A DNA stretch of 64,000 nucleotides, from the NCBI GenBank assembly GCA_037178855.1, contig JASJZC010000004.1, positions 7,068,001 to 7,132,000 on the forward strand, given 5' to 3'. The position numbers and the translations under genes were made by a program. A model generated the notes under the pieces. That model did no database searches and had not been told where the DNA came from. It saw nothing but the letters and a program-made list of their open reading frames with translations. Positions 1 to 10,931 of this stretch are shown here, piece by piece. Every line of letters begins with the position of its first letter. Within the stretch, counting starts at the first letter, position 1. The stretch is from Oscheius sp. JU75 (lineage: Eukaryota; Nematoda; Chromadorea; Rhabditida; Rhabditidae).

Positions 1-515
1 AATCGATCTAGGAACATGGAAACTTGATTGGAAAGGGCTTTGGTACCTATTTTGATACTGATAATTATACTTTTTAGAGTCAGCGGAGCGGTATAGAGTC
101 ATTCTATCGTTTAAAAGGGAACGAGGATATAATTGAGGTATGAAAAAATGAAAAAAAGGGCAAGGAAATAGGATGAGAACAGGTGAATCTGATGATTGAC
201 GCAAACTCTTCACGTCACATTGAAAATAGGAACATAATTTCGAGCTACAGTAGGACAAATTGTGCTCAGAACTCGGTTCGGGTTGTTCTCGCTTTTTCTC
301 TCCACTTTTCTAGCATTTCTTTGATAAAAACACTAAGTGTGAATAACAGAAACACTCACAACCAATTTCAGGTGGTGGATAAACAAAAATTAACAGAAAA
401 TGGGCATGTAATTGAGGACAACAGGATTTGGCACGAAACTTGTCACTTCTCTAAGGTATTAATGGCTGTAAACCACATTTTTTTATGACAGGAAAAAGAC
501 AAAGGTAAAAAAACT
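1..515. other. Intergenic, no gene seen
   Basis: I see no supported gene. The short open frames here are AT-rich and lack splice context. The stretch is the 3' flank of the MRPL58-like gene. Confidence 0.6.
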
Positions 516-1186
516 TTAATAATCAACTTTTGATCGAAATGACTTTTTCTGGGAGAGACGTCTCTTTTCTGCCAGCCGGTGCTCCGCCGACTTTTCTGCT
601 TTCTGAAAGTTTTCTTCTTCTCTCATTAGTGACAAAAAATAAGCCCTACCTTCTTCAAAATCCTCCTATCTTCGTCTGTTTCCAGCCGAAAAGATTGCCG
701 TCTCTCCACCGCGTAGATTGCCGTGCGTAGCTTCTCGAAACAATCGGCCAGATTTAGGCTGCGCTCACGGGTCTTGTCACTATCAATTATGAGCTAAACT
801 ATAATGTTATAGCTCACTAAAAAAAGACAGAAAATACCTCCCCATCGTGATTTATCCTGTTAGCCATGGCCTCCTTTAGCGGTTGCTTCAAGGAATGAGG
901 CAGCCAGTCGGCTTCGTCAATCTTGAACCGAATTTCTGCCTGGAAATCGCAATTACGGGACGAAAATAACGAAATGGACTCACTTTTGTCGCATTCTTCT
1001 GCACATTCTGTCCGCCAGGACCGCTGCTCAACGAGAAACGCTTTTCAATGGCCTCTGGAGGAATATAGCCGTTGAAGGCCGAAGAATTAGAGCTGAAACG
1101 GCTCTAAGGATGTTGATAAGCTTGAAAAGGGTGTTTGTTACCTGTTTTTGTAGGACTAGTTGAAGAAAAAGACGTTTTGACGACAT
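516..1186 (-). CDS. MRPL58: MRPL58/ICT1-like peptidyl-tRNA hydrolase
   Basis: Five exons read on the minus strand: 1186-1142, 1103-984, 939-838, 793-650, 602-516, giving 165 residues. The family is the mitochondrial class-I release-factor-like protein that hydrolyses peptidyl-tRNA on stalled mitoribosomes. The GGQ catalytic motif is visible in exon 2 (GPGGQNVQKNATK), preceded by IPPEAIEKRFSLSS. The NLADCFEKLR motif follows, and the C-terminus is very basic (AEKRRLSQKKSF), as the family requires for ribosome docking. The ATG at 1186 leaves a short basic N-terminus consistent with a mitochondrial presequence. An upstream in-frame extension to about 1300 is open but has no ATG. Exon joins were chosen because all phases agree. 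The fourth exon uses an acceptor at 794-795; the nearer candidates give stops. Confidence 0.9.
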
Positions 1187-1739
1187 TTTGGAAAAGGAGG
1201 ATTTCTTGAGGAGACGGGCTGGAAATTGAACTGGTACGCGATTGCGGACAGAGTGGAAGGACGAGAGAAGTTTTCCTGGGTTTGCAACGTTTCTAGGCAC
1301 AATCTAAACTAAAAGCGCGATGGTGTCTGTGGTTGTGTTTATTGTGTTTATTTGCTTGTCAGTGGCCACGAAACAAAAGCAAAACAAAAAAACTGTAAAT
1401 AGTTGCTGTTGTAAAATGTTGCCAGCTAATTGAGTTGGACGATGAGTTCTGTTGCTCACAGGTAGAGAGAATAAAACAGGAAGACAGTAAAACAGAGAGA
1501 CCGAGAAATTGAGAGAGAGAGATTCTCTTGGTTCAATAATTAAAGATGTTTCCCTTTTGGTACTCTATTATTGTTTAACCAGTCGGCGGTCGCGACTATT
1601 TGACCAGATTTATCACTTCTAGCATCATAAATAGAGTTCATTTAGAATGCATATACATTAAAGACATGGAAGTGACTTGAATAAAACAACCCGTGGGTAA
1701 AACTTAGAAATGTGAGCATTGGGGGTGAAGATATACATT
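1187..1739. other. Intergenic between MRPL58 and PIGK
   Basis: No gene seen. It holds a short purine-rich GAGA tract around 1485-1525. Confidence 0.6.
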
Positions 1740-4700
1740 TTAAGATTGTTGAGCTGGGAGCGGAAGCCATTCCTCGTCGAGAACGATGTCCTCGGTGATA
1801 TGACGAACCATTCTGGCCGAGCCGAAGAAGTCGGTGACGCGAACTCGTTTCGGGTCCTTCGGGTAGGTGTCCTGGCGAACTCCTGGAAGAGAAAATGGTT
1901 AGGGAATAGGGGACTCTCACTGTCGCTAACAGCCAGTGCCTGTCAATTACAGTCCGTCTCCGTCTATCTGTATCACTCACTGTGTCACACATGGCCATTG
2001 CCTGCTGTCTCTCTCCCCTGCCACCCTCTCTCATTGTCACTACCTATACCTTTATCACTACTACTGTCTACTGCCACTGTAGAGATCATAAATCGGGCCA
2101 GGCCAGCTTAATTCGTGACGAGACGCATGGTGTATCGCTAAGAGAGCCGCCACGAACTAGGCTGGTCTGGCCGACGCGGACATTTTGGCCAGGTTTGCGA
2201 TGCTTGGTCACTGTCATTGTCTCTATCACTGTATCTCTCTGTTAATGTTAATGTCACTATCACTGTTAAGACTAACAAGAAGGGCTTACCGACAGTGCTC
2301 ATACACTTGTGATGCGGGCACGAGTCCAGGTAGTCCTGGAGAGTCGCACTGGAGTTCAGGGCCTTGACCTGCTTGTTCATGAAGTCGATCGTGAAGTGGG
2401 TGTATCTAAAGTTCCGTATTAGCATAACCAGATACGGATACAAATAGCGTTTTGCAGCATGGCTCAATCAGCGACTAGGAGGTCGTACTCGGAGCTGGAC
2501 GACTCGGGTTCGATCCCCAAGGCGATAAATTTTTCAACGAGCGTTTTTGAGCAGGAAAAGGCGTGAGAAAAAGTTTCATACTGTGATTTGGACAGGTTTA
2601 CAAGAATTCAAGTTTCAAAATGCCGATCGCCAACCTTGTAGGCAAAAAAATGACTAAAAATGTACCTGTCAATGACATAGACGCCGATATCATTGTCCAC
2701 GTCGTAAGAATAGCTCTCCTGATGGGTCAGACTACTGCTCGTTGAGAGAACATTGGGCGAATTGATCCATTCGTACATCGAGGCGCTCCTGCACGTGTCC
2801 GCGATCACTACCATCTCGTGGTATCTATGATTTACAGGCTTTTTTTGGCCAAGGAAGTCAGAAAACCTGTTCAGCTCAAACATAGTCTGAATGGCGTAGG
2901 CCAGCTCGGTGTTGGTGAGCTCTTCGGCGTCCTGGAACTTGAGAAAACTGTCGCCGCCATGCCCGGTCAGGTAGATCTACAAAATGAGTGATTTTAGAAG
3001 GAATTAGTGGAAAAAAATGTGGAGTTCGATCCCCGTGGCTCGTAAAATTTTTCAACAGGCTATTTTAACCACAAGGGTACTGGTTTAGCCGATAAGATGA
3101 AAAAGGTACAAGTTATAAGAACGGAAAGAGATATGAACAGCTGAACAGATCAAAAACTGACATAAAAATAGCAAAGGAACCTATCGGGATTGATACTTAC
3201 CCCCCTTACTCGTTCCAATGAAAGTCTCTCAAGACAGTTCTGTCCCAGGAATAATACTGTATTGAGCGCGAAATTTGTTCAAATCGTCTCACACGTCAGC
3301 TAGAGCCAAAACAGTACAAATCGAGCACCAAAAGTAGAAAAAAAGGCCTTCAAAACTTACCAGAACGTTGCTTTGATGATCCGTCAGGAGCCGCTTCGAT
3401 CTCGGCGTTCCTTCCGTATGTCTTCCGGTCAGCAGACGGATGAAATTCTCCACGGTGACCTCCTCTCCCCGATAATCCACCTGGGCATTCACGCCGTACA
3501 AATTGCTACCGGATCGGGCCGCGAAGCATGTTCCTGGAAAAGCTGCGTAATTAGGTTGTTTTGGGACAGAGTAATTAGTAAATTTTCTTGTTTTGGGTAC
3601 ACAAAACAAAAGTTTGCAAAACTTTTTGAAGAAACTCGTGGAAATTGAACAGTCAATTAGCTTCTATGCAACTCTAAGAGGACGACGACAGTTCGTTATG
3701 AGTCAAGGCTATTCGGTTGCTTCTACCTTAATGGTGAGTTTTGAACAGAGAGACAGTAACAGGGGGAATGACAGAGACAGTGAGAAACTCGGACTGAGGA
3801 ACAGACAGCTAGATTGACAGAAGGTAGTTTGCACTGTCAAAGTGACAAAGACAGACAGTATACAGTGAGTATAGATTGACAAGGAGAGACAGAGACGGAC
3901 AGTCAGGGACAGAAGTGGCGCCACGCTGTAGTGAAAGACAGATAAGTCAAGGCCCGTGCGAATATGAGAGGCATCGATAAAGAGGACTCTGTGACAGTAA
4001 TTAATTCACAGGGGGTTGACAGGAACAGGAATTGGCAAAGATTGGCAGAAACGGAATTTTACAGTGACAGAGGCATTGACAGAGGCTTATCGCCTCAACT
4101 TATGCCCATTTCCAGTCTGTGAGTCGCGTCACGGTGGCCACGGACTCGAGCTCGGAAGAATACCTGAGCACGATGGAAGACAACAGCCAGCACACTATCA
4201 TGCGATACACCTGTCTGACGACGACGACTAACAACGACTGCTCCCAACTCGAGACGGACCAGATGAGCATGAGCATGCGCGAGATGATGATCCCGCAGGA
4301 GACCAAAAAGGCCTCAACCCAACCGATGAACATCATCAACAACACGCCGGAACAGTGGCCCCTTCTGATCAGAGTCAATCCAATCCAGCGGGCCCAGCAG
4401 GCACTCATCACCGGAAGACGCGTCTCGACTCCAGCACAAGTCGTGCATCTAATCCAGGCCAAGGTTTGTTGAGAATCCATTACCGAAAACGAGAAAATAT
4501 CGTTGAAAATGATAGAGGTAGTCAATTTCAAAGGCACTAGAAGGCTGTAAAAGCGTCAGATCACTCCATTTTCGAAGAATCGACGGCGTTGTGTTGGCCT
4601 AGCGCCTGGCAATGCTACTTCTCGACTAGTGTTATCAAACTAGGGTCAAAGTAAGCAGTTTCTAGCGATTTTTGGGGCTGTAAGAGCGTCAAAATGATCT

Positions 4701-6446
4701 TTGCGAATCATTTGAAGGCTCTTATGATCTATTGACTAGAAATGATGGCCAATGCGCTGTTTTCGAGCAAGAGACCGTGACAATGCGGTCAAGGAGAAAT
4801 TCCCGGATAAAATTAGCGAAAACCATCCAAAACCTTCCGAAGTTCCCGCCCAAAAAAGGAGAGACTCGCTTGGCGTTAAACTAAATGGGAGTCTCCTAGC
4901 GGCATCTAGTTTCATAAATTTGAGTAGAGACCATAGTAAAGTATTCACAAGGCTCAGTAGCACCAAAATGAATTGAAATGCCCGATACTGCAGTGTTATA
5001 ACTTGCTAAGACTAAAAAAATTACCTTTTACTCCCAACCTCCCCTTAAATTTCCAGAAGCACCTGCTCCGACCGCAGCTAGTCGCCTCGCTGGAACAACC
5101 GCTGGAAAGCTACGAGCTCGTCCCGTCGCTCGGTGCGCTGCAAGCTGAGCAGATTTTTGTCCTCATGCCGCCAATCCAAAACATCAAGGTGCTCGTCCTG
5201 CCGAGCCGACAGAAGATCAAGACGGGAATGCTGCCGCGCAAGACCAGCTCGCCACAACTGCTATTACCTCCGGAGGGACCCAGAGAGGCCAAAGTGCTGC
5301 AGCCGCTCTGGACCACGATCACGTTCACGATCGCCTACGGCAAGCACGTGGCCGTCGAGTACAACATTCCGCAGGTCCCGCAGCGCAAAGTCCGTGAGTA
5401 CAAGGCCGAAAAGCTATTCATTCGCAACGTCGACTCGGCCACGCTGTATCGCAATCCGCCAAACGAGACCTTCATTCGATTGCGTGCTGCTCCGGCCCAT
5501 CAGCTGCGCCTGAGCACCGTGGAACGACAGGATCCGCAGCTAGTCCAACACGTCCACGTCGAGCAGAACGGCAGATGGAAGATGAAGCAACAGGGTTCGA
5601 CCCAGAGGATCTTGCAGCATGAGACGAGGACCGACAGCTCGTGCTGTGCCGTGGTCGAGGTGCCGCCGACGCCGGACAGATGGCCCAAGATGGAGCACAA
5701 AAAGTAATACGAAGACAAATTAAAGTTGGAAACTAGGGGGATTTGGTTATTTTTTTGATGGGGAGAGGGGGGGAGTGGGTTAAATAAGAGAAATAGAGAA
5801 AGACAGACCTGGACGAGGATTCCGGGCATTGCAGGGCACGTCCTCGGCCAGCATCATGATGATGTTGCTGAAAATCATGTGGTTAGCGAGGAGAAAAGGA
5901 ACAATTTGATAGATTTTCCGGAGACAAGGGCTAAAAACTTGGAAGAGGAGGATGTTTGTCTATATGTGCGGTATGACCGATTTTTATGTTTTTCCAACTG
6001 CCGAACGAGCATATGATTAATTTTGAGTGTCTTACAACAAAACTACCAATTGTAATACTAAGAAAAGTAGCTAGGGACTTTCTTCGAGCCTTTAGTCGAT
6101 TCTAGCTATTCAGAACCGGGAAAACTGACTTCTGGGCCTGGGAAGTTCTTATGATGGAGATAAACTAGTAGAAAAGGTCAGAACAGACCTATCAGGGATC
6201 CCGAGGCGTTTGACAGTATGATACAGGGCGAGAACATTCGAGACGTGTCGATAATTGAACCAAAACCTGAATTCATCCAATCTTTCACGATTCCTTAGCG
6301 TAAAACCTAGAAGTACAGACGAGAACGGCCCAGTTGTTTGTGTGCCCGGGCGTGTCGAAGAGCTCCTCTATCCGCAGCTGTATCCCCGTATTCAGAATCG
6401 CGCTGACGCTGCTGCCAAGCAGCACGAGAGCCAGCCATGCTCTCAT
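1740..6446 (-). CDS. PIGK: GPI transamidase catalytic subunit (PIGK/GPI8)
   Basis: Eight exons: 6446-6307, 6266-6189, 5867-5809, 3533-3361, 2976-2867, 2824-2666, 2405-2290, 1882-1740; 325 residues. This is a clan-CD C13 cysteine protease of the ER membrane complex that swaps a C-terminal signal peptide for a GPI anchor. A signal peptide is clear (start [16 protein letters not shown]). Family blocks follow in order: [46 protein letters not shown] and [11 protein letters not shown]. The catalytic His lies in YLTGHGGDS and the catalytic Cys in [14 protein letters not shown], with [11 protein letters not shown] and [11 protein letters not shown] after them. The protein ends soon after this block in a polar tail, so I see no C-terminal membrane helix, unlike the longer human protein. 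Intron 3 (3534-5808) contains another gene on the opposite strand. A splice acceptor lies 8 bases before the ATG. Confidence 0.95.
2454..2550 (+). mobile_element. tRNA-derived SINE-like element
   Basis: Box A-like TGGCTCAATCAGCG near 2460 and box B GGGTTCGATCCCC at 2506-2518 have tRNA-like spacing. A shared tail TTTTTCAACGAG follows. It lies in a PIGK intron. The stems do not close, so it is not a working tRNA. Confidence 0.7.
3021..3068 (+). mobile_element. 3' fragment of the same SINE family
   Basis: Box B-like GGAGTTCGATCCCC is followed by AATTTTTCAACAGGCTATTT, the same tail as the elements near 2530 and 47860. Box A is missing. Confidence 0.6.
3698..5707 (+). CDS. Unrecognised protein nested in a PIGK intron
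   Basis: Three plus-strand exons: 3698-3733, 4116-4463, 5057-5707. All introns are phase 0 and the protein has 344 residues. The last two exons carry GC-rich, codon-like sequence very unlike the flanking intron. I do not recognise the family. Residues about 20-90 are rich in Ser, Thr, Met and Gln. A segment near residues 93-128 ([20 protein letters not shown]) looks helical. The C-terminal 216 residues mix hydrophobic strands ([16 protein letters not shown]) with many Arg and Lys and end [12 protein letters not shown] see no signal peptide, membrane segment or zinc site. The first exon is only 12 codons ([12 protein letters not shown] followed by a GTGAGT donor) and is the least certain part. 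The gene lies wholly inside PIGK intron 3, antisense to it. A possible polyadenylation motif AATTAAA follows the stop. Confidence 0.75.
3740..3935. repeat. Degenerate GAGACAGA-type simple repeat
   Basis: Runs of GAGACAGT, GACAGAGAC and GACAGAC units with frequent substitutions, within the first intron of the nested gene. Confidence 0.6.
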
Positions 6447-6675
6447 CTATTTTTCTGGTAATTTAAACTCAAAAATATTCAAAAATACTCTTTTGGACTG
6501 CCTGATTAGTAAAAAATGATCGCCTCCAGGAAGATTTATTGGGGGGAAGGGATACATAAGCAACAACACATAACAGGGAGTGATAGGAGATCCATCGTGG
6601 GGACCGTGAAAAATGAAACAAATTTAGGAAAAAGTGTGCAATGAGAAATCACTCGAAGGGAGCTGGGAGCGGCGT

Positions 6676-7067
6676 CTATTGGGCGGCGGCGGCGGCAGCG
6701 GGAGCCTGAAATTTAGTGATTTTTAGGGGAAAAAAAGATGGAATTACGCTGTGAATTAGGGTAATGTTGTCGCCCTTGAGAAGAATGCGGCCTAGTTTGC
6801 TGTGGCTCTTTGCCTTGATGCTGATCTCCTCGGCCTCGTCCAGGACCACGTTCATGTACTCGTCGAATCCTGAAGAATTAGGTTTTTTTCTTTTTTGCGA
6901 AATTTTGAGGGCGAAAGTGACAAAAACTGACCAATAATGTATCCTTCAATGCGATGGTTGACGTCCTCGTAGAGCCAGATCTGGACGCGGGTTCTCTGCT
7001 GCAGGTATCGGAAGATCAGGTTGATGGGCTGCACCATCACCTTCTGCACTTTGCGGTTCGACGACAT
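6676..7067 (-). CDS. SNRPE: Small nuclear ribonucleoprotein E (Sm core)
   Basis: Three exons: 7067-6932, 6869-6748, 6705-6676; 95 residues, close to the family's usual 92. SmE is one of seven Sm proteins forming the ring on spliceosomal snRNAs. The sequence opens [20 protein letters not shown]. Sm1 continues through [20 protein letters not shown] to [13 protein letters not shown], and Sm2 is [16 protein letters not shown]. The C-terminus is a short Ala run ending in Gln. A 3' splice acceptor ends three bases before the ATG. PIGK begins 229 bp downstream on the same strand, so the two may share a polycistronic transcript. Confidence 0.97.
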
Positions 7068-7808
7068 GCTCTGAAATTCGGAAAGTTTCAAAGAAAAATA
7101 ATAAGATAAAATAATAAAATATGAAGAAACATAGCATAATAAGAGGGCTGAAGGAGCGAAAATTCGGTTATCCAGTTAGAAATGGGGGTACACATGCGAT
7201 GGACTTCAATACCTCCGCTCAACGGCGAGAATCTATGTAAATAGTGCAGAAAACGGCATCAGAATGGTGAAAAAATCACATGGGAACCATGTAAAACTGC
7301 TCTAAAGCTCTAAGGACGAAGAATGAATCGATTTAATCTATTTTCCGCTGCAAACGGTTCGCTATCGTCAAGACATGAGCAATTTATGGCAAAAACAGCA
7401 ACGAATTAGCAGAATGCCAATCTATGCGTCATTGACCCAGCTTTTGGTATTTTTTGCAATCAAAACTAGAATTATTTTGTGGCCTAATGTTCTTAGAACG
7501 CTGAGAGCTATTTTTAACGCGTTTTTAAGTAGAAATTCGAGCAAAACTGAGGAGAAAAACAGTGAATCGAAGCAGAAACTAGAGAGAAAATTAAATGCTG
7601 CTGCGCCGCTTTGATTCGAAAATCCTCGACGCAAACTTGCGTACCTATTTTACGGCAGACGGCGGAGTTTCTATAAAACTTGTGGATTCTGATAGGAACA
7701 TGGGGTAATTATGCTTGAAAAAAAGCAGCTAGAATAACTTGGAGACAGAAGAATATTGAAGATGTTAAATAGTTGAAGCAATAAAAAAGACAATATCGAC
7801 AGTCAAGT
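7068..7808. other. Intergenic, divergent region
   Basis: Upstream flank of SNRPE (minus) and of the doubtful plus-strand gene at 7809. The open frame at 7375-7614 has no splice or compositional support. Nothing else seen. Confidence 0.55.
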
Positions 7809-8137
7809 ATGCTGTTGCTCTCGCTGGTCGTCTGGGCTACCCTCCACCGTCTGACGATTACGTGCGGCAAGCAGAAGAAGAGCGCCTCGTCACCAGCGCA
7901 ACATAGTGCTCCTGACACCACGATCAGATCCATTCCTGTGGCGACGAAGGCCCTATCCACTGTGCCACTCTCCGTCACGGCTACGTCGGTCGTCGAATCG
8001 AATAGCACAGCCGACAGCCACATTCGACAGGGACACGAAAGAGGTGGAAAAGTACAAGCGACCGGCTTGGGGCAAGGATCTACCCAACATTTTTCCGCCT
8101 GTGAGTTTTATTGTCTTTTCTTCGCGTACAGGAATGA
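7809..8137 (+). CDS. Possible small secreted protein (doubtful)
   Basis: An ATG at 7809 opens a typical signal peptide (MLLLSLVVWATLHRLTITCG) followed by a Ser/Thr/Ala-rich stretch. A good donor at 8101 and an acceptor at 8130-8131 define a 31-base intron, after which the frame stops at once. Two readings are possible. Frame A runs straight through to about 97 residues. Alternatively a 37-base intron near 7967-8003 shifts to a second frame whose end (DTKEVEKYKRPAWGKDLPNI) looks more protein-like. I cannot decide between them. A possible trans-splice acceptor (GACAG) lies six bases before the ATG. No family recognised. Confidence 0.4.
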
Positions 8138-8735
8138 TTTCTGGCTTGATACTTTATCCAAAGGTGGGTAAAAGCCAGGGTAATGGACAAGATTCGACCA
8201 ACACCGGAAAAGTTCGAAGTATAAGAGTTGAACAAAGGCTTTCTGGCGATATTCTGCTATATTTTGACAAGTTTTTGCGTTGCTAAAGACTTTAGGATGC
8301 TTTCTAGCTAGATGTTCCTTACAAAGATAGTTGAAAGGCAGTTTTGGGGCGGAGCGAAATTTGATAAAAATCGGAGAAATTTGCATGTAGCCTGTTTTTA
8401 CGAGTTTCTTACCGATTTTCGCTATTTGCTCACGAGTTTGCGAGGTTTTCAAGAGTTGTACACGGTGGAAAACGAACTTTTTGAAGAAAAAAACGGGTGA
8501 GAAGAGGCTGGAAACGAGAAGAATTGGGAAAGAACGAGGTTTGAACTTTCGCTCTGTACGCAGTAGTGTACTTTTGCGACTACAGTATATTTCAAATCCG
8601 AAAAAGCCACTTTTAGCCACCTGCCCCGGTAAAATCGGTCGACGAAGAACTTGAAGTGGAGCTGTAAGCCAAAAGAGCCGCGAACTTGAGGCAAGAATCA
8701 GTTGGATCGAAGTAAAAGTTACATGCATTTGTTTA
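8138..8735. other. Intergenic, convergent 3' ends
   Basis: AT-rich DNA between the doubtful plus gene and the PTB gene. The 206-codon minus-strand frame at 8108-8728 has no matching splice sites or recognisable content. Confidence 0.5.
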
Positions 8736-10611
8736 TTAGATACGTATAAAGGAATTGCTTGGTCGACGTCGTCTCCAGAAACCGTCCAGACTGTTCAGTC
8801 GCTCGTAGGATTGCCCAACTAGGCTGATGTCACCAGTTCGGGGGAAAACGGACGGGGCTCCGCGAATATCTCTGGAAGTTAAGTCTGTCTTCATCCCTGT
8901 CCCTGTCCCTGTCTCCCTTACTCTCTGCCTGTCCCCAACTCACGTCGAAACCACCTCCCCCGCCAGATCATCTAGACTCCTGCTGCGCCTACTGTTGACC
9001 AACGTGTCTCCGAACACCCTCAGCGGTTTTCTCTCCTCCGCCCTGTCCGTCCGCAGTTCCGTGTGTTCTAGTCTACTTTTCAGCTCCTCCACCACGCCAT
9101 TAGCCATTCTATTGGGCAGACGTCTCTCTCGTTCTCTCGTGGCTGATGAGGATCGCGAACGATTGTGGGAGGGACGTGAAGTGTTGGAGGAACTACTGCT
9201 AAAGAACAGAGACAGTAGAGAGTGTGAAGTGTGGCTCACGCTCTGGGTAGAAGAAGACCCGACAGGAATAGCCGGTGTTCCAAGTCCATTATCGACTTCT
9301 GTATTTCGGGTTTCGACAGAAGGACTTGTAAATTAGCATGCATGATTTGAGCAGTTTCCGGAGAGTCACATCTGAAACTTATGGTTCCAAAAAGTATAGA
9401 AATTAGCCAGAACCTGCAATTGAAACGACAGTTAGTCCCAGAGAAGCACGCAAAGCAAGATCAATGTTACAACTCCCAGTCGATTTTTCAGGTTTAAAAC
9501 ACGGTTTTTTGAAAAATTACCAAATTTTCGTCATGGATCCGAAAATCGCGCTCACTTCTTGATTCCAATGGTGCTCAAAGTTTTTTTAATCGTCTTTTTT
9601 TACTTCAAGACCTTAAAATTGACAGGCTGTAGTTTCTGATCTACTCTACAACTTTGCAGAACATCATATTTTATAAAAATGGCAAAACTGACCTGTAACA
9701 ATGCACATGCATTGGACACTGCATCTCGGGGTTCAGTACGAGCATAACGACACCGACCACGTCGTCGAAGGGAGGTTTTCCGGTAATACTGAACCTCATT
9801 TTATTGTAAAAAAAAATAAGTGAGAGGTACCTATAGGTAATGCAATTGGCCGCAATGTGAAATTTGACCAACTGCATCTTGACCTTCCCGTTGCGGGACA
9901 TGGCCGGAACTGACTGTATGAGTTTGAGACCTTTGGACGAGATTTGAACAGTGGCTTTACTGGGTGTCTTCTTGAATGAATCTTTGAGGAGCTGTCTCAT
10001 GGCAGGAAGAACCACCTGCAAAATCCTAGTACTGCTTTTTCGGGACCCCCTGCGGCAAAACAGTCTTTTTGCCCAAATATCAACATTTTTGAGTCTTGAC
10101 ATGCTCTATATTAACCTATAAAAAGAATCGTCAAAGGAAAACGGTCTCGTTGAGCAAATCAAACTCTACAACTCTGCAAAATATTGCTAAGCTTAAAAAT
10201 CTGTTCTTGGGTTTAAAAGTTGATCAAAAGTTACCGCATCACCAAAGAGGCAAAGAGAACAAAATTGATAGCGAAAATTAGCGGTCTGTTTACGGCCACA
10301 CCACGTTGAAAGTACGCCATCCCGTCTGATCTGGCAAGTCAAGCAACGTTGGGCCCGGTTAGTACTTGGATCGGAGACGGCTTGGGAATCCCGGGTGTCG
10401 TAAGCTTTTCTTTTGAACTTTTTTTAGGTCCTTTTTCTGACACGTGGAATAGAAGCTCTCTCAAACCAACAAAAAAAACAATACTTTTTAATAGCTTAAA
10501 AGTAGAATAACTTACAGCCGATCCCCTGACTCCATCAGCTTCCCTAGATCCCAAATACCAGACGTAAAAGTGTGACTTGGACAGGCGATGATTGCCGAAC
10601 AGCCAGCTCAT
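8736..10611 (-). CDS. PTB/PID-domain adaptor protein
   Basis: Six exons: 10611-10516, 10015-9831, 9788-9693, 9371-9259, 9142-8944, 8871-8736; 274 residues. The N-terminal about 165 residues form a phosphotyrosine-binding-like fold: FYVWYLGSREADGVRGS at the start, then VQISSKGLKLIQSV, MQLVKFHIAANCITY, FDDVVGVVMLVLNPEM and PMHVHCYRCDSPETAQIMHA, ending in a C-terminal helix SIMDLEHRLFLS. PTB proteins bind peptides on receptors or lipids and act as adaptors. The tail is Arg-rich (SRRSRSLDD, WRRRRPSNS), with a short helix VVEELKSRLEHTELRTD. I do not know which PTB subfamily this is. The junction of exons 4 and 5 is the weakest point; it was chosen because it alone keeps frame. Intron 1 contains a 5S rRNA gene. 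Confidence 0.8.
9645..9666 (+). repeat. Copy of dispersed CTACAACTTTGCAGAACAT motif
   Basis: CTCTACAACTTTGCAGAACA is one of about seven copies of a short motif spread over the window (see findings). Confidence 0.5.
10288..10406 (+). rRNA. 5S ribosomal RNA
   Basis: A 119-base segment contains the eukaryotic 5S core: CGCCATCCCGTCTGATCTGG, AAGCAACGTTGGGCCCGGTT and AGTACTTGGATCGGAGACGG, the last two being the internal promoter region. The ends pair to close helix I (GTTTACG with CGTAAGC, one G-U). A T-run follows (CTTTTC), as for RNA polymerase III termination. It resembles the C. elegans 5S gene closely. It lies in intron 1 of the PTB gene, antisense to it, as a single copy. Whether it is transcribed cannot be told, but I see no break. 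Confidence 0.88.
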
Positions 10612-10931
10612 TCGAGCAGAACTGTGAGTAGACGGGAAGATCTACAGTATAATCTAAAAACTATGAGGACGAGTAAAAACGGTTTTGAAAGGAGTGAACA
10701 GTGAATGACCGGAAGTGTATCGCACAGGGGTAACGACCGACAGAAAAAAAACGGAAAAGTGGAAAATTCCGGAGAGATGACCATTGCGCACATTGGGCAG
10801 ACAAACAAATTGAGGCGTCGATTGACAGCTCTCGATCAGGCGCCCGGCAGAGACCGGTTCCCAATATGCTCAAAAGAGAGAGCAGAGCCGGAAAATATTT
10901 ATGAGGATCAAAAAGAGGTATTACAAAACGG
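10612..10931. other. Intergenic between Kv channel and PTB gene
   Basis: A 320-bp spacer. The plus-strand frame starting at 10705 lies antisense to Kv exons and is not supported. Confidence 0.6.

Noticed and set aside
1642-2245. Overlapping ORFs on both strands near the end of PIGK
   Set aside because: They run through the last PIGK exon and a simple-sequence intron in wrong frames.
4100-4537. 145-codon minus-strand ORF
   Set aside because: Shadow of exon 2 of the nested plus-strand gene, with no splice links to PIGK exons.
8108-8728. 206-codon minus-strand ORF
   Set aside because: Composition is AT-driven, no recognisable motif, no neighbouring exons; chance open frame.
8827-9336. 169-codon plus-strand ORF
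   Set aside because: It overlaps, on the other strand, three exons of the PTB gene whose phases and domain content agree; its own product is low complexity.
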